64,000 bases of DNA from Cryptomeria japonica. Taxonomy: Eukaryota > Streptophyta > Pinopsida > Cupressales > Cupressaceae. Shown in pieces: positions 1 through 11,593 of the stretch (the first letter of the stretch is position 1; each line of letters starts with the position of its first letter). The position numbers and the translations under genes were made by a program. A model generated the notes under the pieces. It was not told the origin of the DNA, did no database searches, and saw nothing but the letters and a program-made list of their open reading frames with translations. The DNA lies in the NCBI RefSeq assembly GCF_030272615.1, contig NC_081414.1:768750153-768814152 (forward strand), read 5' to 3'.

Positions 1-1052
1 TCTACTACAAAGAGAAGGTAGATGTATTGATAAATTTGAGCATAAATGAGATACTAAAAGCTTGCAGGGATCCTTAAAATTGAGGAATGAGAGCTATATT
101 TATAGGAAAAATAGGGCAATGGAAGGTCAAGATTGAAGGAGTTAATCAAGGGTCGGGATTGAAAGTTATCATGTTTACAATTTTCACCAATGAAATGGTG
201 ACAATTGTCAACATAAGACTGCTTGAGAGGAGATGAAAAAAGCACTAAATTCTTGAGAAGACCTCATGGTTACCTTTAGAAGGTAAGGGTTAAGGTTAGG
301 TTAGGGTTATCCAATGGATAAAGATTTTACCCAAAGGGTAAACTCTTGTGCAAAGGTTAAAGGGATAACCATGGTCAAAGCAATGAATGCTTGATGAGAC
401 CCCTGGGTTAGATGAGGGTTAAGTTAGGCAAAAAGTCTCTAACCATGCCACTAAGGGTTAGTTAACCATTAATGGTTTGAAGACTTTTGGGGACAAATTT
501 GTAAGTCCTTCCAAATTTGGGGGTATTCAACAAATTAGCTTGTTGAAGGCACAAAGGCTTTAATGCCTTTTGAAGACTTTACACCAAATTTGAGAAGTGA
601 CCTCCTCAAATTTAGGGAAAAGGGATAATGGATGGGCTTAGGTTAATTGATTAGGATTAGATGGATTCTAGAAGAAATTAGGAATAGGGTTAGGATGCAA
701 GTGGGAGATGTAGGAAAATGCAAGTGGATGAGGGATAATAGGATTAATTAAAATAAATTGCTTTATTTCAATTGTGGTTGCAAGTTGGGAAATTAAATAA
801 ATTAGATTTATTCAATTGGGGTAAACTATTAATTAAAAAGTAGGGAGAAGGGATTTAATTAAATAAATGATTTATTCAATTAAATGTCATAAAGGGCTTA
901 AGTGAATTTAACTAAATAAATTGAATAATTTATTTAATTAAATAGAAGAATGTGGGTGATTTAATTAAATTAGATTTAACTAAATAGAGGAGTGAGAATA
1001 AAATGAACATTGAATATTCATTTAGGAATATGGTCATTTTTATACGTCTACA
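1..1052 (+). repeat. A+T-rich LTR-like segment ending at the copia gag break
   Basis: No coding frame is recognisable here. The block is rich in short TTTAATTAAATAAAT-type runs (about 770-990). It ends in TACGTCTACA (1043-1052), an end typical of plant LTRs, and copia gag-like reading starts in the very next bases. The simplest reading is the 3' part of a solo LTR that landed in the gag gene and removed or displaced its first part. No TG start or target duplication can be checked, because the left side lies outside the window or is lost. The classification is therefore tentative. Confidence 0.35.
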
Positions 1053-1846
1053 CTATCTTTAGTGCATTATCAAATACTAAATTGACAAAAGTTATTTCCT
1101 TGAATACTGCTTATGAGGTTTGGCAAAAGCTAAAAGATATCTATGAAGGAAATGAGAGAGTTAAGTTGACAAAGAGGTTAATAGCTAAGTGAAGGTATGA
1201 AAACGTAAAGATGGAAGAAGGAGAAGATATAGTAAGATACTTTGAGAAGGTTGACAATGCAATGAATGAAATCAAAGAACTAGGAGGAACTTTTAATGAT
1301 GAAGATGTAATTGACAAAATATCGATGGCTCTATTGGTAAGTTGTAGTGATAAGATCTCAGCTATTGAAGAAACCCATGATCTGAAGAAGTTTACTAGAG
1401 AGCAACTATTTGGAACCTTGACTGCATTTGAAGTGATAAATTTTGGAAAAGACAAAGACAAATCAGAGACAACATTCAAAGCATCTGAAGATGATCTGGA
1501 TGATGATAGCCCAGATGAGATGGAACTAAATTTTGTGAGGAAATTGAAGAAAGGCACCAACAAGTACAAAGGTATGTTACCCTTTAAATTTTTTAGATGT
1601 GGAAAGATTGGTCATATAGCTACTAGATGTCCGGAAAGGGGAACAAGGCAAAAGTTTAGAGAAAATAAAGGAAATTTCAATAAGAAAGCCTATTATGTTA
1701 AGGATGATGTCGACATTTCAGATGACGAATGGGATTATGAAGAATGCGACTGTTTGTTTCTAGTAGAAAAGGGTGCACCTTGTTTTGATATTTCTAAGAC
1801 TATTGCTACTGTATTTCATGCTAGAAGAGATAATAATGAATGGTTG
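1053..1846 (+). pseudogene. Ty1/copia gag fragment (UBN2-type), 5'-truncated
   Basis: This is the nucleocapsid/capsid part of a copia polyprotein. The frame reads a UBN2-type gag region (AYEVWQKLKDIYEGNERVKL, then IVRYFEKVDNAMNEI), followed by an acidic stretch and a zinc knuckle near 1594-1635. The knuckle should be C-x2-C-x4-H-x4-C, but its first cysteine is phenylalanine (FFRCGKIGHIATRC), so metal binding would be damaged. A TGA at 1190-1192 interrupts the frame. The N-terminal half of gag and the 5' LTR are absent. At 1846 the frame is cut by a solo-LTR-like insertion and resumes at 3039 with the protease. This is a dead retroelement copy. Confidence 0.85.
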
Positions 1847-3033
1847 TGTAATGGTGGAAAATTAGGGATTCCACCATTAGAGGGATGAAAACCACTAATT
1901 TACCATCACATTAAAAAGAGGGAGGAATCCAATAGATCCAACCCCAAATCAAGAATGATAAGGACTGAATATTGAATGGATTTAAGGGTGGTATGAATAA
2001 ATTGACCCTCTTTTGTGAGTTGAAATGCTTAAATTAGGGAAAAGTGGTGGAAATTAAGGTCAAATTGTGGAAATGGTGAGCTACAATCGTCAAACTTTTG
2101 CACGCTATTGGATCTGAGCAGTATATGAAGATTCAGATCTGATATCCTAAAAAGCTCCAAAAATGTCGAGACTAGTGTGCCCGTCGCCTTGGTCCTCCTA
2201 CTTTTTCGCACGCCAAAGAGGGTTAATTCGTCTCTACAAGTAATTCTTATTCTGAAGAGTATATCTCCATACCTATTTCTTGCACATAGAAAAGAAGGAA
2301 AATAGGTTGGTAATAAGGGCTTGCCTAAGTCAAACCCCGGTTTAGGAATTAACCTTGATTGAAATATTGTAAATACTGAAATAAATGATGGAAGGATATA
2401 CCTCAAATATGTAATGACTGATAATGATGTTTTTTTTAAATGTAATCACATATGTTGTATGAAATGGTATGGACATGACAAAACCCTAATCACATACACA
2501 TGCTTCAAATGAATGACATAATGATGATCCACAATTGATGAATGAAGAATGCAATATTGAAGACCTCTAGAAATTCTTGATGATGAATGCTTTAATGCTT
2601 GAATGCTGGATGATAATAGTTTTTCCCTTCTCTTATGATCTCTTATATATCTTTGTTATGCAAATGAGAGGGGAAATCCTCCTTATATACTTTCCTAGTC
2701 GAAAAATGTATCAATTTTTTGCAATAGGCTGACACAGGGAGGGATTTACTGCTCATTTTTAAAGGTGTGAGAGGGAATCAAGGGGGGAGGGCAATTGAGG
2801 GGGACCAGAGTGTGGTGCCCTAGTCCCAATGAGGACCAAAGTGTCATGCCCTGGTCCTATCCCTTTTTTGCGACCAAACTAAGGAGTTATGTAGGGGATG
2901 AATTGGAAATGAGGCCAAATTTGCATGGTAAAGGCATAATTAGGCCTTAATTAGGCATACGGATGTGAATCACTAAGGTGAGGGCCACAAATACGGTCAA
3001 ATTTTCAAAGGGGTGCAATTTTAGGACGCTACT
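1847..3033 (+). mobile_element. Solo-LTR-like insertion (1187 bp) in copia gag/protease
   Basis: The copia frame reads ...NNEWL before 1846 and continues IDSGCSNHMTS from 3039, so the DNA between is an insertion. It starts TGTAATGG and ends GACGCTACT, close to the TG...CA form of an LTR. It is flanked by GGTTG (1842-1846) and GATTG (3034-3038), a 5-bp target duplication with one mismatch. It codes for nothing recognisable. Its first 30 bases contain a perfect 10-bp inverted repeat (AATGGTGGAA / TTCCACCATT). A solo LTR left by recombination fits best; an unrelated non-autonomous element is possible. Confidence 0.65.
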
Positions 3034-3560
3034 GATTGATTGATAGTGGATGCTCAAATCATATGACTAGTGATAAGAGTAAGTTCATAAAACTTAAAAA
3101 ATATGATGGAGGTTCTATTAGGTTAGAAGATGATCAGACAACACAAATTGTTGAGATTGGTTCAATTAATTTTGATGGAAAGCATAACACTAACAATGAT
3201 CACTATGTGAAGGGTTTGCATCATAATCTTTTGAGTGTTGGACAGATGTGCGAAAATGGATATAATGTTGTTTTTCAGGATAATAGATGTGAGATCCAGA
3301 AGGAGTTCGGAATGGTTATTGTGGCTAGATGAAGGACAAATGGAAATATGTACCAGTTGGAAGGAGCTACAAAACATTGTTTTTTATCTCAACTTGATGA
3401 CAAATGGCCACGGCACCGAAGGATGTGTCATATCAACTTTGACAATCTAGTGCAGATTAGTTCAAGGAGTGCAATGAGATATTTACCAAGATTGACCAAA
3501 CCAAATAACATTTGTAAGGAATGTCAAGTAGGAAAGAAGACAAAGAGCACATTTAGAGGA
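3034..3560 (+). pseudogene. Ty1/copia protease C-terminal part and GAG-pre-integrase region
   Basis: The frame restarts with the copia aspartic-protease motif (MIDSGCSNHMTSDKSKF) and continues through the protease end (GLHHNLLSVGQM). It then enters the region linking to integrase (HRRMCHINFDNL) and the integrase zinc-binding cysteines (NICKECQVGKKTKS). A TGA at 3330-3332 breaks the frame, but the same frame continues after it. The active-site triplet DSG is preserved. It lies directly 3' of the solo-LTR-like insertion and is continuous with the integrase that follows. Confidence 0.85.
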
Positions 3561-4341
3561 AAGGAGTATTCATCCACCAGATTACTAGATTTGGTAAACA
3601 CAGATGTATGTGGACCGACTAGAACAAGGAGCTTGCAAGGTGAGAGGTATTTCATGTTATTGATTGATGATTATTCTAGAATTACTTGGGTTGCATTTTT
3701 AAGGGGGAAGTTTGAGGCATTGGAGAAATTCAAGATATTCAAGGCAAAAGTTGAGAATAAGGTTGATAGTAAAATGAAGTGTTTAAGATCTGATAGAGGA
3801 TGAGAGTTTATTTCTAATGAATTTAATGATTTATGTGAGAAACATGGCATTAGAAGACAATTATATGCCTGTCGGACACCACATCAAAATGGTGTAGTAG
3901 AGAGGATGAACATAACTATACAAGAGGCAACTTTAACTATGATGAAAGGAGAAGAACTACCAAAAGTCTACTCGAGAGAAGCAATTCACACAACAACCTA
4001 CACTCTTGACAAAATTCTATACCAAAAGAAATATGGGAAGACATCCATATAAACTTTCGTATGGTAGAAGTCCGACAATGAAATATTTCAAACTATTTGG
4101 AATTAAGTGTTATATCCAAAGAGATGAGGAAAATCTTGGAAAATTTGACAACAAAGAAGATGAAGGAATACTCTTAGGCTATTCAACAAAAAGAAAGGCA
4201 TACCGGTGTTACAACAAAAGGCTGAATAAGATTTGTGAAAGTGCAAATGTGAAAGTTGATGAAAGTACTTCAAAAGACTCTAAGATATTGGCAGATATGA
4301 TTCTGATGAGTCTGGTGACAAGAAAAAGGAAGAGAAAATAA
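3561..4341 (+). pseudogene. Ty1/copia integrase core (DDE), frameshifted
   Basis: This is the catalytic core of a retroviral-type integrase. The three acidic residues are visible: D in VNTDVCGPT, D in CLRSDRG and E in NGVVERMN. Downstream, YGRSPTMKYFKLFG and EGILLGYSTKRKAYRCYN are the conserved C-terminal copia integrase motifs. A TGA at 3801-3803 sits where the family has glycine (SDRG-G-EF), so this one is a G-to-T change. A frameshift lies near 4036, between KKYGK and the YGRSP motif. The protein cannot be made. Confidence 0.88.
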
Positions 4342-5803
4342 AAAATGAAGAAAATAATGTTTAAGATGCTCTGGCATCTACATCCAAGACCCTAAGATAT
4401 GTTCAGAAGAATTATTTAGAAGATCAAATCATTGGAGATAAGAGTAAAGGTATCATCATAAGAAGCAAAGTAGCTCAAGAACAAGTTGTGCTATGTTTAC
4501 TATTTAAATATGAGCCAAATATTGTAGAAGAAGCTTGTAATAATCAAAATTGGATGAAAGCAATGAAAGAAGAGCTGGATTAGATTGAGAAAAATCAATC
4601 ATGGGAATTCGTTAACAAACTAGAAGACAAGAATGTGATTGGAACAAAGTGGGTATTCTGGAAAAAACTGGATAAATATGGAAAGGTTGTAAGAAACAAA
4701 ACAAGGTTGGTTTGAAAAGGTTATACTCAGATTGAAGGCATTGATTTTAATGAAACTTATGCTCTGGTTGGTTGGATGGAGGCAATCGGGATGTTCTTGG
4801 CATTTGTAGCATTTAAGGATTTCAAGGTTTATCAGATGGATGTGAAATCAACACTCTTGAATGGAGAATTGAAAGAAGAAATTTATATTGAACAACCTGA
4901 AGGTTTCAGGTTGAAAGATGATCCAAACATTATTTGCATACTGAAGAAAGCTCTATATGGACAGGAAAAAGCCTCTAGAGCTTGGTATGGAAGGCTATAC
5001 AAGTACCTAATTGATTAAGGATTTTAGAAAGGTTCGACTAATAGCAATTTATATTTCAAGATTGATTAGGTAAAATTTTAATTATTGTAGTAAATGTTGA
5101 TGATATAATCTTTGGAGGAAACAAAGGTATGTGTAGAAGGTTTGCTAATGAGATGCAGAAAGAGTTTGAGATGTCCATGATTGGTGAGTTAAATTTCTTC
5201 CTTGGTTTGCAAGTTAATCATAATGATAAAGGAATTTCCATTTCTCAGTCTAAGTACATTAAAGAGTTGTTAAAGAAGTTTGGGTTGGAGAACTTCAAAC
5301 TAGTGTGTACACCTATGACCACTGGATGCAAGTTAACCAAAGATGATAAATCTCCTAAGGTTGATGCAAGTCAATATAGGTCAATAATTGGAGGATTGTT
5401 ATATTTGACTGCTACTAGACCAGATATCATGTATGCAGTATATTTGGCAGCTAGATTTTAGCAAGAACCAAAAGAATCACATGGTATGACAGTAAAAAGG
5501 ATTTTCAAATATTTGAAAGGTACATAAGAGTTTGGTTTGTGGTATCCCAAGAATTCAGATTTTACCCTGATAGCTTATACAGATGCAGACTAGGCTGGAT
5601 GTGTTGATGAAAGGAAAATTACAAGTGGAGGAGCATTCTTTCTTAGCTCTCGGTTAGTTTCTTGGTCGAGTAAGAAGCCAGATTCTATGTCTCTATCTAC
5701 TACTGAAGCAAAATATATTGTAGCATCTTCATGTTGCACACATATTTTATGGATGAAGTAGACTTTGAAGGATATTTGTGTAAAGACCGATGACCTTATC
5801 TAG
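4342..5803 (+). pseudogene. Ty1/copia reverse transcriptase and first part of RNase H
   Basis: After a degenerate linker, the RT starts near 4550 (NWMKAMKEEL) and runs through YQMDVKSTLLNGEL, a NVDDIIFG box at 5093-5116 (family YVDD, with Tyr changed to Asn) and FFLGLQVNH to the LYLTATRPDIMYAV block. RNase H follows (YTDAD, SLSTTEAKYIVASSC). Stops in frame: TAG 4581, TGA 4713, TAA 5016, TAG 5025, TAG 5067, TAG 5459, TAA 5525, TAG 5591, TAG 5759; there is also a frameshift near 5070. Several TAGs replace a conserved Gln, and 5591 replaces the Trp of DADWAG. The frame ends at a gypsy insertion and resumes at 11130. Confidence 0.9.
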
Positions 5804-7445
5804 TGCAGGGGCACCAAGACCAACAAAGGTAACCATACAACCATGTGAGGCTAAGGAGGAGTTTAATTCATCAATTAATGTCAACATGATCAACTATGAG
5901 TTGTTAAGGCCAATAATGGCTTTTCAAAAACAAAATTGTAAAATGTTGTCATTTTATCTTGAAAATTGTCATTTATTGTCAAAAAATGTAAATTTGGTCA
6001 AAACACCCAATAAAGGATTTAGGAAGGTTTAGGATGGTTAAATATGCCATATGGGATGCAAATATATCATTAATAATGTTGGTTTTTAGTTTGTAATACA
6101 TTTTCCAAAAGTTGAAAATTCAAATATTTGAATTTCAACGTTTATAAGGAATTAGGTGGGAAACTTAGATTAGTGGCTTTTTTTTTCCAAATAAATATTG
6201 TAACCAACCAATAAGTGGTTGAAAAACCTTGGGGGGGTTATTTTAATTCTTTTTAATGCTTCGTACGGACAGACAAGACCTAAAGTGTACGGATTGCAAG
6301 AGAAGGTTGAATAAAATTCAGTTCTCAAGCCATTTTTCTGCTATTTTATGATTTTGTGAGACTTCATTTGCTTGGTTTCTATGTTATATCATTCATGAGT
6401 ATCATCCTAGGCATATTACACATCTTTGAATGCTTTAGGGTCATTTTTCAATCAGCTTTTTTACTGTACATTCATTATTGCAGCAATTTAGACTAGTTTC
6501 TTAACAATTTTTGACAAGTTTCTAACCATGGAGGGTCATTCCATGAATGTTTGATTTATGTTTCTCATGGAATGATCTCTTTTTGACATGTAAATTATGA
6601 TTTAACTATCATATTTGCAGATAACAGGGTTTTGATAGGGTGATCACCATTTGTGGAGTTGGAAAACCTAGTGAAGAGGCTAGGTAGGATGAAGGTTGGA
6701 GAGATATACCCATGGAGGGGTATATTTTATGATTTGGATAGTTGTAAAATTCCTATCTAAAGGTGTAGCAACAATCATTTGTTTCCAAAAGTGAGTGGAA
6801 TTGGGAGATAGGAGAAACCCTTGGTTTTAAGGGTTTAAGAGAAGAATTTGGGGTTTGTGGGCTTAGAGGCCGCATACATAGAATTTGATTTCATTTTACT
6901 TCCTTATTTGCCATATTGTTCTATTTTTTTGGGGTTATAAGTGACAGGGAGTCATATTTTCAGTACTTGCTTTGTAAAACCACCCTTTTAATTGCTAAAA
7001 AATAGGGCATGTTGTAAGGATAGCATATATTTTCCAAAACAACCTATTAAACCCTTTTATTATGTTATAGAGGAGCAAAAAGGGTATCCAAATATTTATT
7101 TTATTTGTCTATTTTTTTGTAATTTTTTGGAGTTATCATTAAATTTCTCTCGCCGCTGCACTAGTTGGGATTCTAGACCTAGAAGGAGCAAATTTGGAGT
7201 TTGAGCATTTGGGTATTGAATAGAAGACTAAAACCAGTTGAATCCTCTTATATTAGACCTAAGAACATATTCTAAGTCATCATTTTCCTTAGGTGAAGTC
7301 TTGATCCATATTTGGTCTATTTGAGCCAATTAGGGTGTTTGTAGGCTGAAGGAAATTTGCCATTTCTTACCTTATATCTTACAAATTAATCTATACCTGT
7401 TTGGGCATTTTCTTAAACCACCATACCTCTACCACGTCTACATCA
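5804..7445 (+). repeat. 5' LTR of the gag-protease gypsy element
   Basis: Direct repeat of 9488-11129 with the same length, TGCAGG start and CTACATCA end. The primer-binding site follows three bases later. Short open frames in it (for example 5790-6032) recur in the other LTR and are not genes. Confidence 0.9.
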
Positions 7446-7448
7446 AAG

Positions 7449-7460
7449 TGGTATCATAGA
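7449..7460 (+). other. Primer-binding site, initiator Met-tRNA type
   Basis: TGGTATCATAGA lies three bases after the 5' LTR. The first eight bases match the plant initiator-Met site TGGTATCAGAGC and the last four are degraded. Confidence 0.8.
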
Positions 7461-7493
7461 AAGAAAGGTTTGGGTAGGAAGTAGGAAGGAGTG

Positions 7494-9716
7494 ATGGCAC
7501 TTGAGAACCTGTTGGTTAAGGAAATTGAAGAGTTGAAAGAAACCTTGGAGAGGGAAAGAAGAGAAAGGGAATAGAGCAAGGAAAGGGAGGAAAGAGAATG
7601 GAGAAGAGAGAAAGAGAGTATGCAAGCAAGAATAGAACAATATGAGAAAGAAATAATAGACAATAGGAGGGAAGAACCTAATTGGGAAGAACAAAATGGA
7701 GATGATGGAGAAGAGCAACCAGAAAGACCAGAGCGTAGGAGGGTTGAAGATGAAGTGGACCCTGAGGAGAGGAGGTTGGTCAGACTTTTGAAGGTAGTAC
7801 AAAACAATGTAGGGAAAGGACATGTGGATGTACCTATCTATCAGGGAAAGATGGATAGTGAGGAAGTGTTGGGTTGGCTTGATGCCTTGGAGAACTACTT
7901 TGAGTATGAAGAGATGGAGGATGATAAGAGGGTAAGGTTTGCAAAAACAAAACTCAGAAGTACTGCTTTGACTTGGTGGACAAGTTTACAAAATGATAGA
8001 AAGTCTAGGGGTTTGACAAGAATCACGCAGTGGGCAAGGATGAAGAATCTGATCAAAGAACAATTCTTGCCTTCAGATTATAGTATACATGTGAGAAGGA
8101 TGAGACAAAACTTGAAGCAAAAAGACATGGATGTAATGTCTTATACTGAACAATTTCACAAATTGAGTATTAGAGGAAGATATGAGGAAGAAGATGAGAA
8201 GGTAGCCAGATATGTCAATGGCTTAAGGTATAACTTGAAAGATGAGATTGGTCTACAAGTACCAAAGACCATTGGGGAATGCTTTTAGTTGGCTATTAGA
8301 GCAGAAGAAAAGGTGAAGAGGAGACAAGAAAGATCAAGTAGAGGAGGTAATGAAAATAGAGGAAGAGGTGGAAGAGGACAAGGACCAAGCCATGAGGATA
8401 AAGGAAAGAAGTCATTTTCAGATTCAAGGGGTGGATACAATCAGAGAGGAGGAAGAGGATTTGGTCAAGGAAGAGGCACATTTAGATGCTACAATTGTAA
8501 TGAACTAGGGCACCCATCATTCAAATGTCCTAAATGGAATGAGGACAAGAGGGAAAGGAGGGTTAATTTGACAAAAAAAGACAAAAAGGAAGAACAAGAA
8601 GAAGAAATCATGATACCACCAGAGGAAGGAGAGTTATTGCTCATGGGGAAGGTACAGCCATCATAGCAAGAGAGGATCTTTAGGACAAATTGTCTAATCC
8701 ATGGTAAGGTATGCAATTTGATTGTTGACTCAGGGGCTTCTCACAATATGGTTGCTTATGAGGTAGTCAAAAAGTTGAATTTACAAACCCTTGCACATCC
8801 TAATCCATATTTTTCTACATGGGTCAGTGAAGGTCAAAATATGTTGGTAAGGGATCAGGTAATCATAAATTTCTCCATTAGCAAGTATGTTGATAGCATT
8901 TTGTGGGATGTTATGGATATGAGTTGTGGTCATCTCATCTTGGGCAGACCTTGGCAATATTCTAGAAAAGTTATACATGATGGTTATCAAAATACTTATT
9001 TGGTTCATAAAGGTAAAATTAAGTATAATTTGTGTCCATTGTTCAAGGTGGAAAGGATCATATTGTTATGTGTTTTGGTGATGAGTTGTTTGTCAAAGAA
9101 CATGATGCAAGGAGGGTTGATTTGCAACCAAAGGACAGTCTGGTTCATGGAGAAGGGTCAAACATATGTACAAGTGGGTGCAGTACAATGTCCTATTGTT
9201 GGACAACAAGGAGAGAGTAGGTTTGATGAGTTGTAGCTGCCTCAAGATAGAGGAAAGAAGGTAGTTGTAACAACAACATCAACCAAGGATACCATTGGTT
9301 TGGGGCAGCCAAATCATAATGTTTTTGTTTCTAATACTTGGTGTGTGAGTGAAGGTCATTCCAAGAAGAAGCAGGTCACTTTGGGGGACTATCTTGTTCC
9401 TACATATCAGTTTCACACAAGCAAAACCAAGAGAGAAGCATGGATGAGTTCTTGTGACAAGAACTTTTTCATTCATGGGGAGTATGGTGCAGGGGCACCG
9501 AGACCAACAAAGGCAACCATACAACCATCTGAGGCTAAGAAGGAGTTTAATTCATCAATGAATGTCAACATGATAAACTATGAGTTGTTAAGGCCAATAA
9601 TGGCTTTTGAAAAACAAAATTGTAAAATGTTGTCATTTTATCCTGAAAATTGTCATTTATTGTCAAAAAATGTAAATTTGGTCGAAACACCCAATAAAGG
9701 ATTTAGGAAGGTTTAG
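7494..9716 (+). pseudogene. Gypsy-type gag-protease frame with four amber stops
   Basis: One frame runs from the ATG at 7494 to a stop at 9714-9716 inside the 3' LTR, with no frameshift. Order: charged N-terminal coiled coil (about residues 1-90), retrotransposon capsid domain (LGWLDALENYF, LTWWTSL, YVNGLRYNLKDEI), Gly/Arg-rich stretch, perfect zinc knuckle CYNCNELGHPSFKC (8489-8530), then an aspartic protease (IVDSGASHNMVA near 8722, HLILGRPWQY near 8932). The frame ends in a tail without RT motifs. The only interruptions are TAG at 7572-7574, 8286-8288, 8664-8666 and 9234-9236. Each fits a former CAG (Gln), for example in ECF-Q-LAIRAEEK. This looks like a silenced gag-protease gene; programmed readthrough is not supported, as four separate sites would be needed. 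Confidence 0.85.
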
Positions 9717-11129
9717 GATGGTTAAATATGCCATATGGGATGCAAATCCATCATTAATAATGTTGGTTTTCAGTTTGTAATACATTTTCCAAAAGTTGAA
9801 AATTCAAATATTTGAAATTCAACGTCTATAAGGAATTAGGTGGGAAACTTAGATTAGTGGCTTTTTTATGCAAAATAAATATTGTAACCAACCAATAAGT
9901 GGTTGAAAAACCTTGGGGGAGTTATTTTAATGCTTTTTAATGCTTGGTACGGATAGACAAGACCTAAAGTGTACGGATTGCAAGAGAAGGTTGAATAAAA
10001 TTTAGTTCTCAAACCATTTTTCTGCTATTTTATGATTTTGTGAGACTTCATTTGCTTGGTATTTATGGTATATCATTCCTAAGTATCTCCCTGGGCATAT
10101 TACACATCTCTGAATTCTTTAGGGTCATTTTTCAATCAGCTTTTTGATTGTACATTCATTATTGCAGCAATTTAGACTAGTTTCTTAACAATTTCTGACA
10201 AGTTTCTAACCATGCAGGGTCATTCCATGAATGTTTGATTTATTTTTCTCATGGAATGATCTCTTTTTGACATGTAAATTATGATTTAACTATCAGATTT
10301 GCAGATAACAGGGTTTTGATAGGGTGATCACCATTTGTTGAGTTGGAAAACCTAGTGAAGAGGCTAGGTAGGATGAAGGTTGGAGAGATATACCCATGAA
10401 GGGGTAAATTTTATGATTTGGATAGTTGTAAAATTCCTATCTAAAGGTGTATCAACAATCATTTGTTTCCAGAAGTGAGTGGAAGTGGGAGATAGGAGAA
10501 ACCCTTGGTTTTAAGGGTTTAAGAGAAGAATTTGGGGTTTGTGGGCTTAGAGGCCTCATACATAGAATTTGATTTCATTTTCCTTCCTTATTTTCCATAT
10601 TTCTCTTCTTTTTTGGGGTTATAAGTGACAAGGAGTCATATTTTCAATACTTGCTTTGTAAAGCCACCCTTTTTAGTGCTAAAAAATAGGGCATGTTGTA
10701 AGGACAACATATATTTTCCAAAATAACCTATTAACCACTTTGATTATGTTATAGAGGAGCCAAAAGGGTATCCAAATATGTATTTTATTTGTATGGTGTT
10801 TTGGAAGTTTTTGGAGTTATCATTAAATTTCTCGTGTTGTTGCACTAGTTGGGATTCTAGGCCTAGAAGGAGAAAATTTGGAGTTTGAGCATTTGGGTAT
10901 TGAATAGAAGACTAAAACCAGTTGATTCCTTTTATATTATACCTGATAACATATTCTAAGTCATCATTTTCCTTATGTGAAGTCTTGATCCATATTTGGT
11001 CCATTTGAGCCAATTAGGGTGTTTGTAGGCTGAAGGAAATTTGCCATTTCTTACCTTATATCTTACAAAGTAAACTATACCTATTTGGGAATTTTCTTAT
11101 ACCACCATAACTCTACCTACTCTACATCA
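9488..11129 (+). repeat. 3' LTR of the gag-protease gypsy element
   Basis: Same 1642-bp length and ends as 5804-7445, with scattered substitutions. The gag-protease frame reads on about 230 bases into it. The preceding bases (CATGGGGAGTATGG) are a plausible polypurine tract. Confidence 0.9.
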
Positions 11130-11379
11130 TTATCTCAATCACATGTGACAATACTAATACAATAAATATTTCAAAGAATCTAGTACAACATTCCAGAACA
11201 AAGCACATATCCATTCGATACCACTTCTTGAGGGAAAAAGTGTTGGACAATAAAGTATGACTTGAATATGTACCTACAAAGGAGCATATTATAGATATCT
11301 TCACTAAGTCATTGTGTAAATATACTTTTGAGTATCTCCGACAGAAGTTAGGAGTTTTACCCCTTTCCAACTTGAACTA
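11130..11379 (+). pseudogene. Ty1/copia RNase H, C-terminal part
   Basis: The copia frame resumes right after the gypsy insertion: SITCDNTNTINISKN, QHSRTKHI.IRYHFLREKV, EYVPTKEHIIDIFTKSL, ending near LGVLPLSNLN. This is the usual end of a copia polyprotein. Removing 5804-11129 rejoins the two halves of RNase H, which proves the nesting order. One stop lies between KV and LEYVPT. Confidence 0.88.
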
Positions 11380-11593
11380 ATGTGTATTTAGATGTGCATT
11401 GGTCTAGTGAGCAGCTTGCATATTCTTTTCTAGACTGATGCTTGTGTGCTTCCTCTTAAGGAGAGTAGGAGTGATTTTCTTAGGAGGATTTTATCCCAAC
11501 CTTTTCATTATTGTCAAAGGGGGAGAGAGACAGAGAGAGTATGATGTGTATATCATCTTGATGGATGTTTCCATCAATGACAAAGGGGGACAT
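11380..11593 (+). other. Copia 3' untranslated region and polypurine tract
   Basis: Non-coding stretch between the polyprotein end and the 3' LTR. It holds two purine runs, AAAGGGGGAGAGAGA near 11516 and CAAAGGGGGACA at 11581-11592. The second abuts the LTR and is the likely primer for plus-strand DNA synthesis. Confidence 0.75.

Larger units (their letters stand above)
5804..11129 (+). mobile_element. Complete Ty3/gypsy-type element with gag and protease only
   Basis: Two 1642-bp direct repeats (5804-7445, 9488-11129), both TGCAGG...CTACATCA, bracket a 2042-bp interior with primer site, gag and protease. RT, RNase H and integrase are missing, so any mobility would have depended on enzymes supplied in trans. 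It sits in the copia RNase H gene: host sequence CTTATCT precedes it and TTATCTC follows. That gives a TTATCT duplication with two extra bases (AG) on the 5' side. By eye the first 370 bases of the two LTRs differ at about 14 sites (near 4%), so it is clearly older than the chromovirus at 18-32 kb. Confidence 0.88.

Noticed and set aside
280-312. TTAGGG/TTAGGTTAGGG-like run resembling telomere repeat
   Set aside because: Only two or three imperfect units in one place; not an interstitial telomeric array.
2029-2406. 125-codon minus-strand frame
   Set aside because: Lies within the solo-LTR-like insertion and shows no protein motif.
7443-7823. Minus-strand Ser/Leu/Phe-rich frames of 117-126 codons
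   Set aside because: Shadow of the Glu/Arg-rich gag coding on the + strand.
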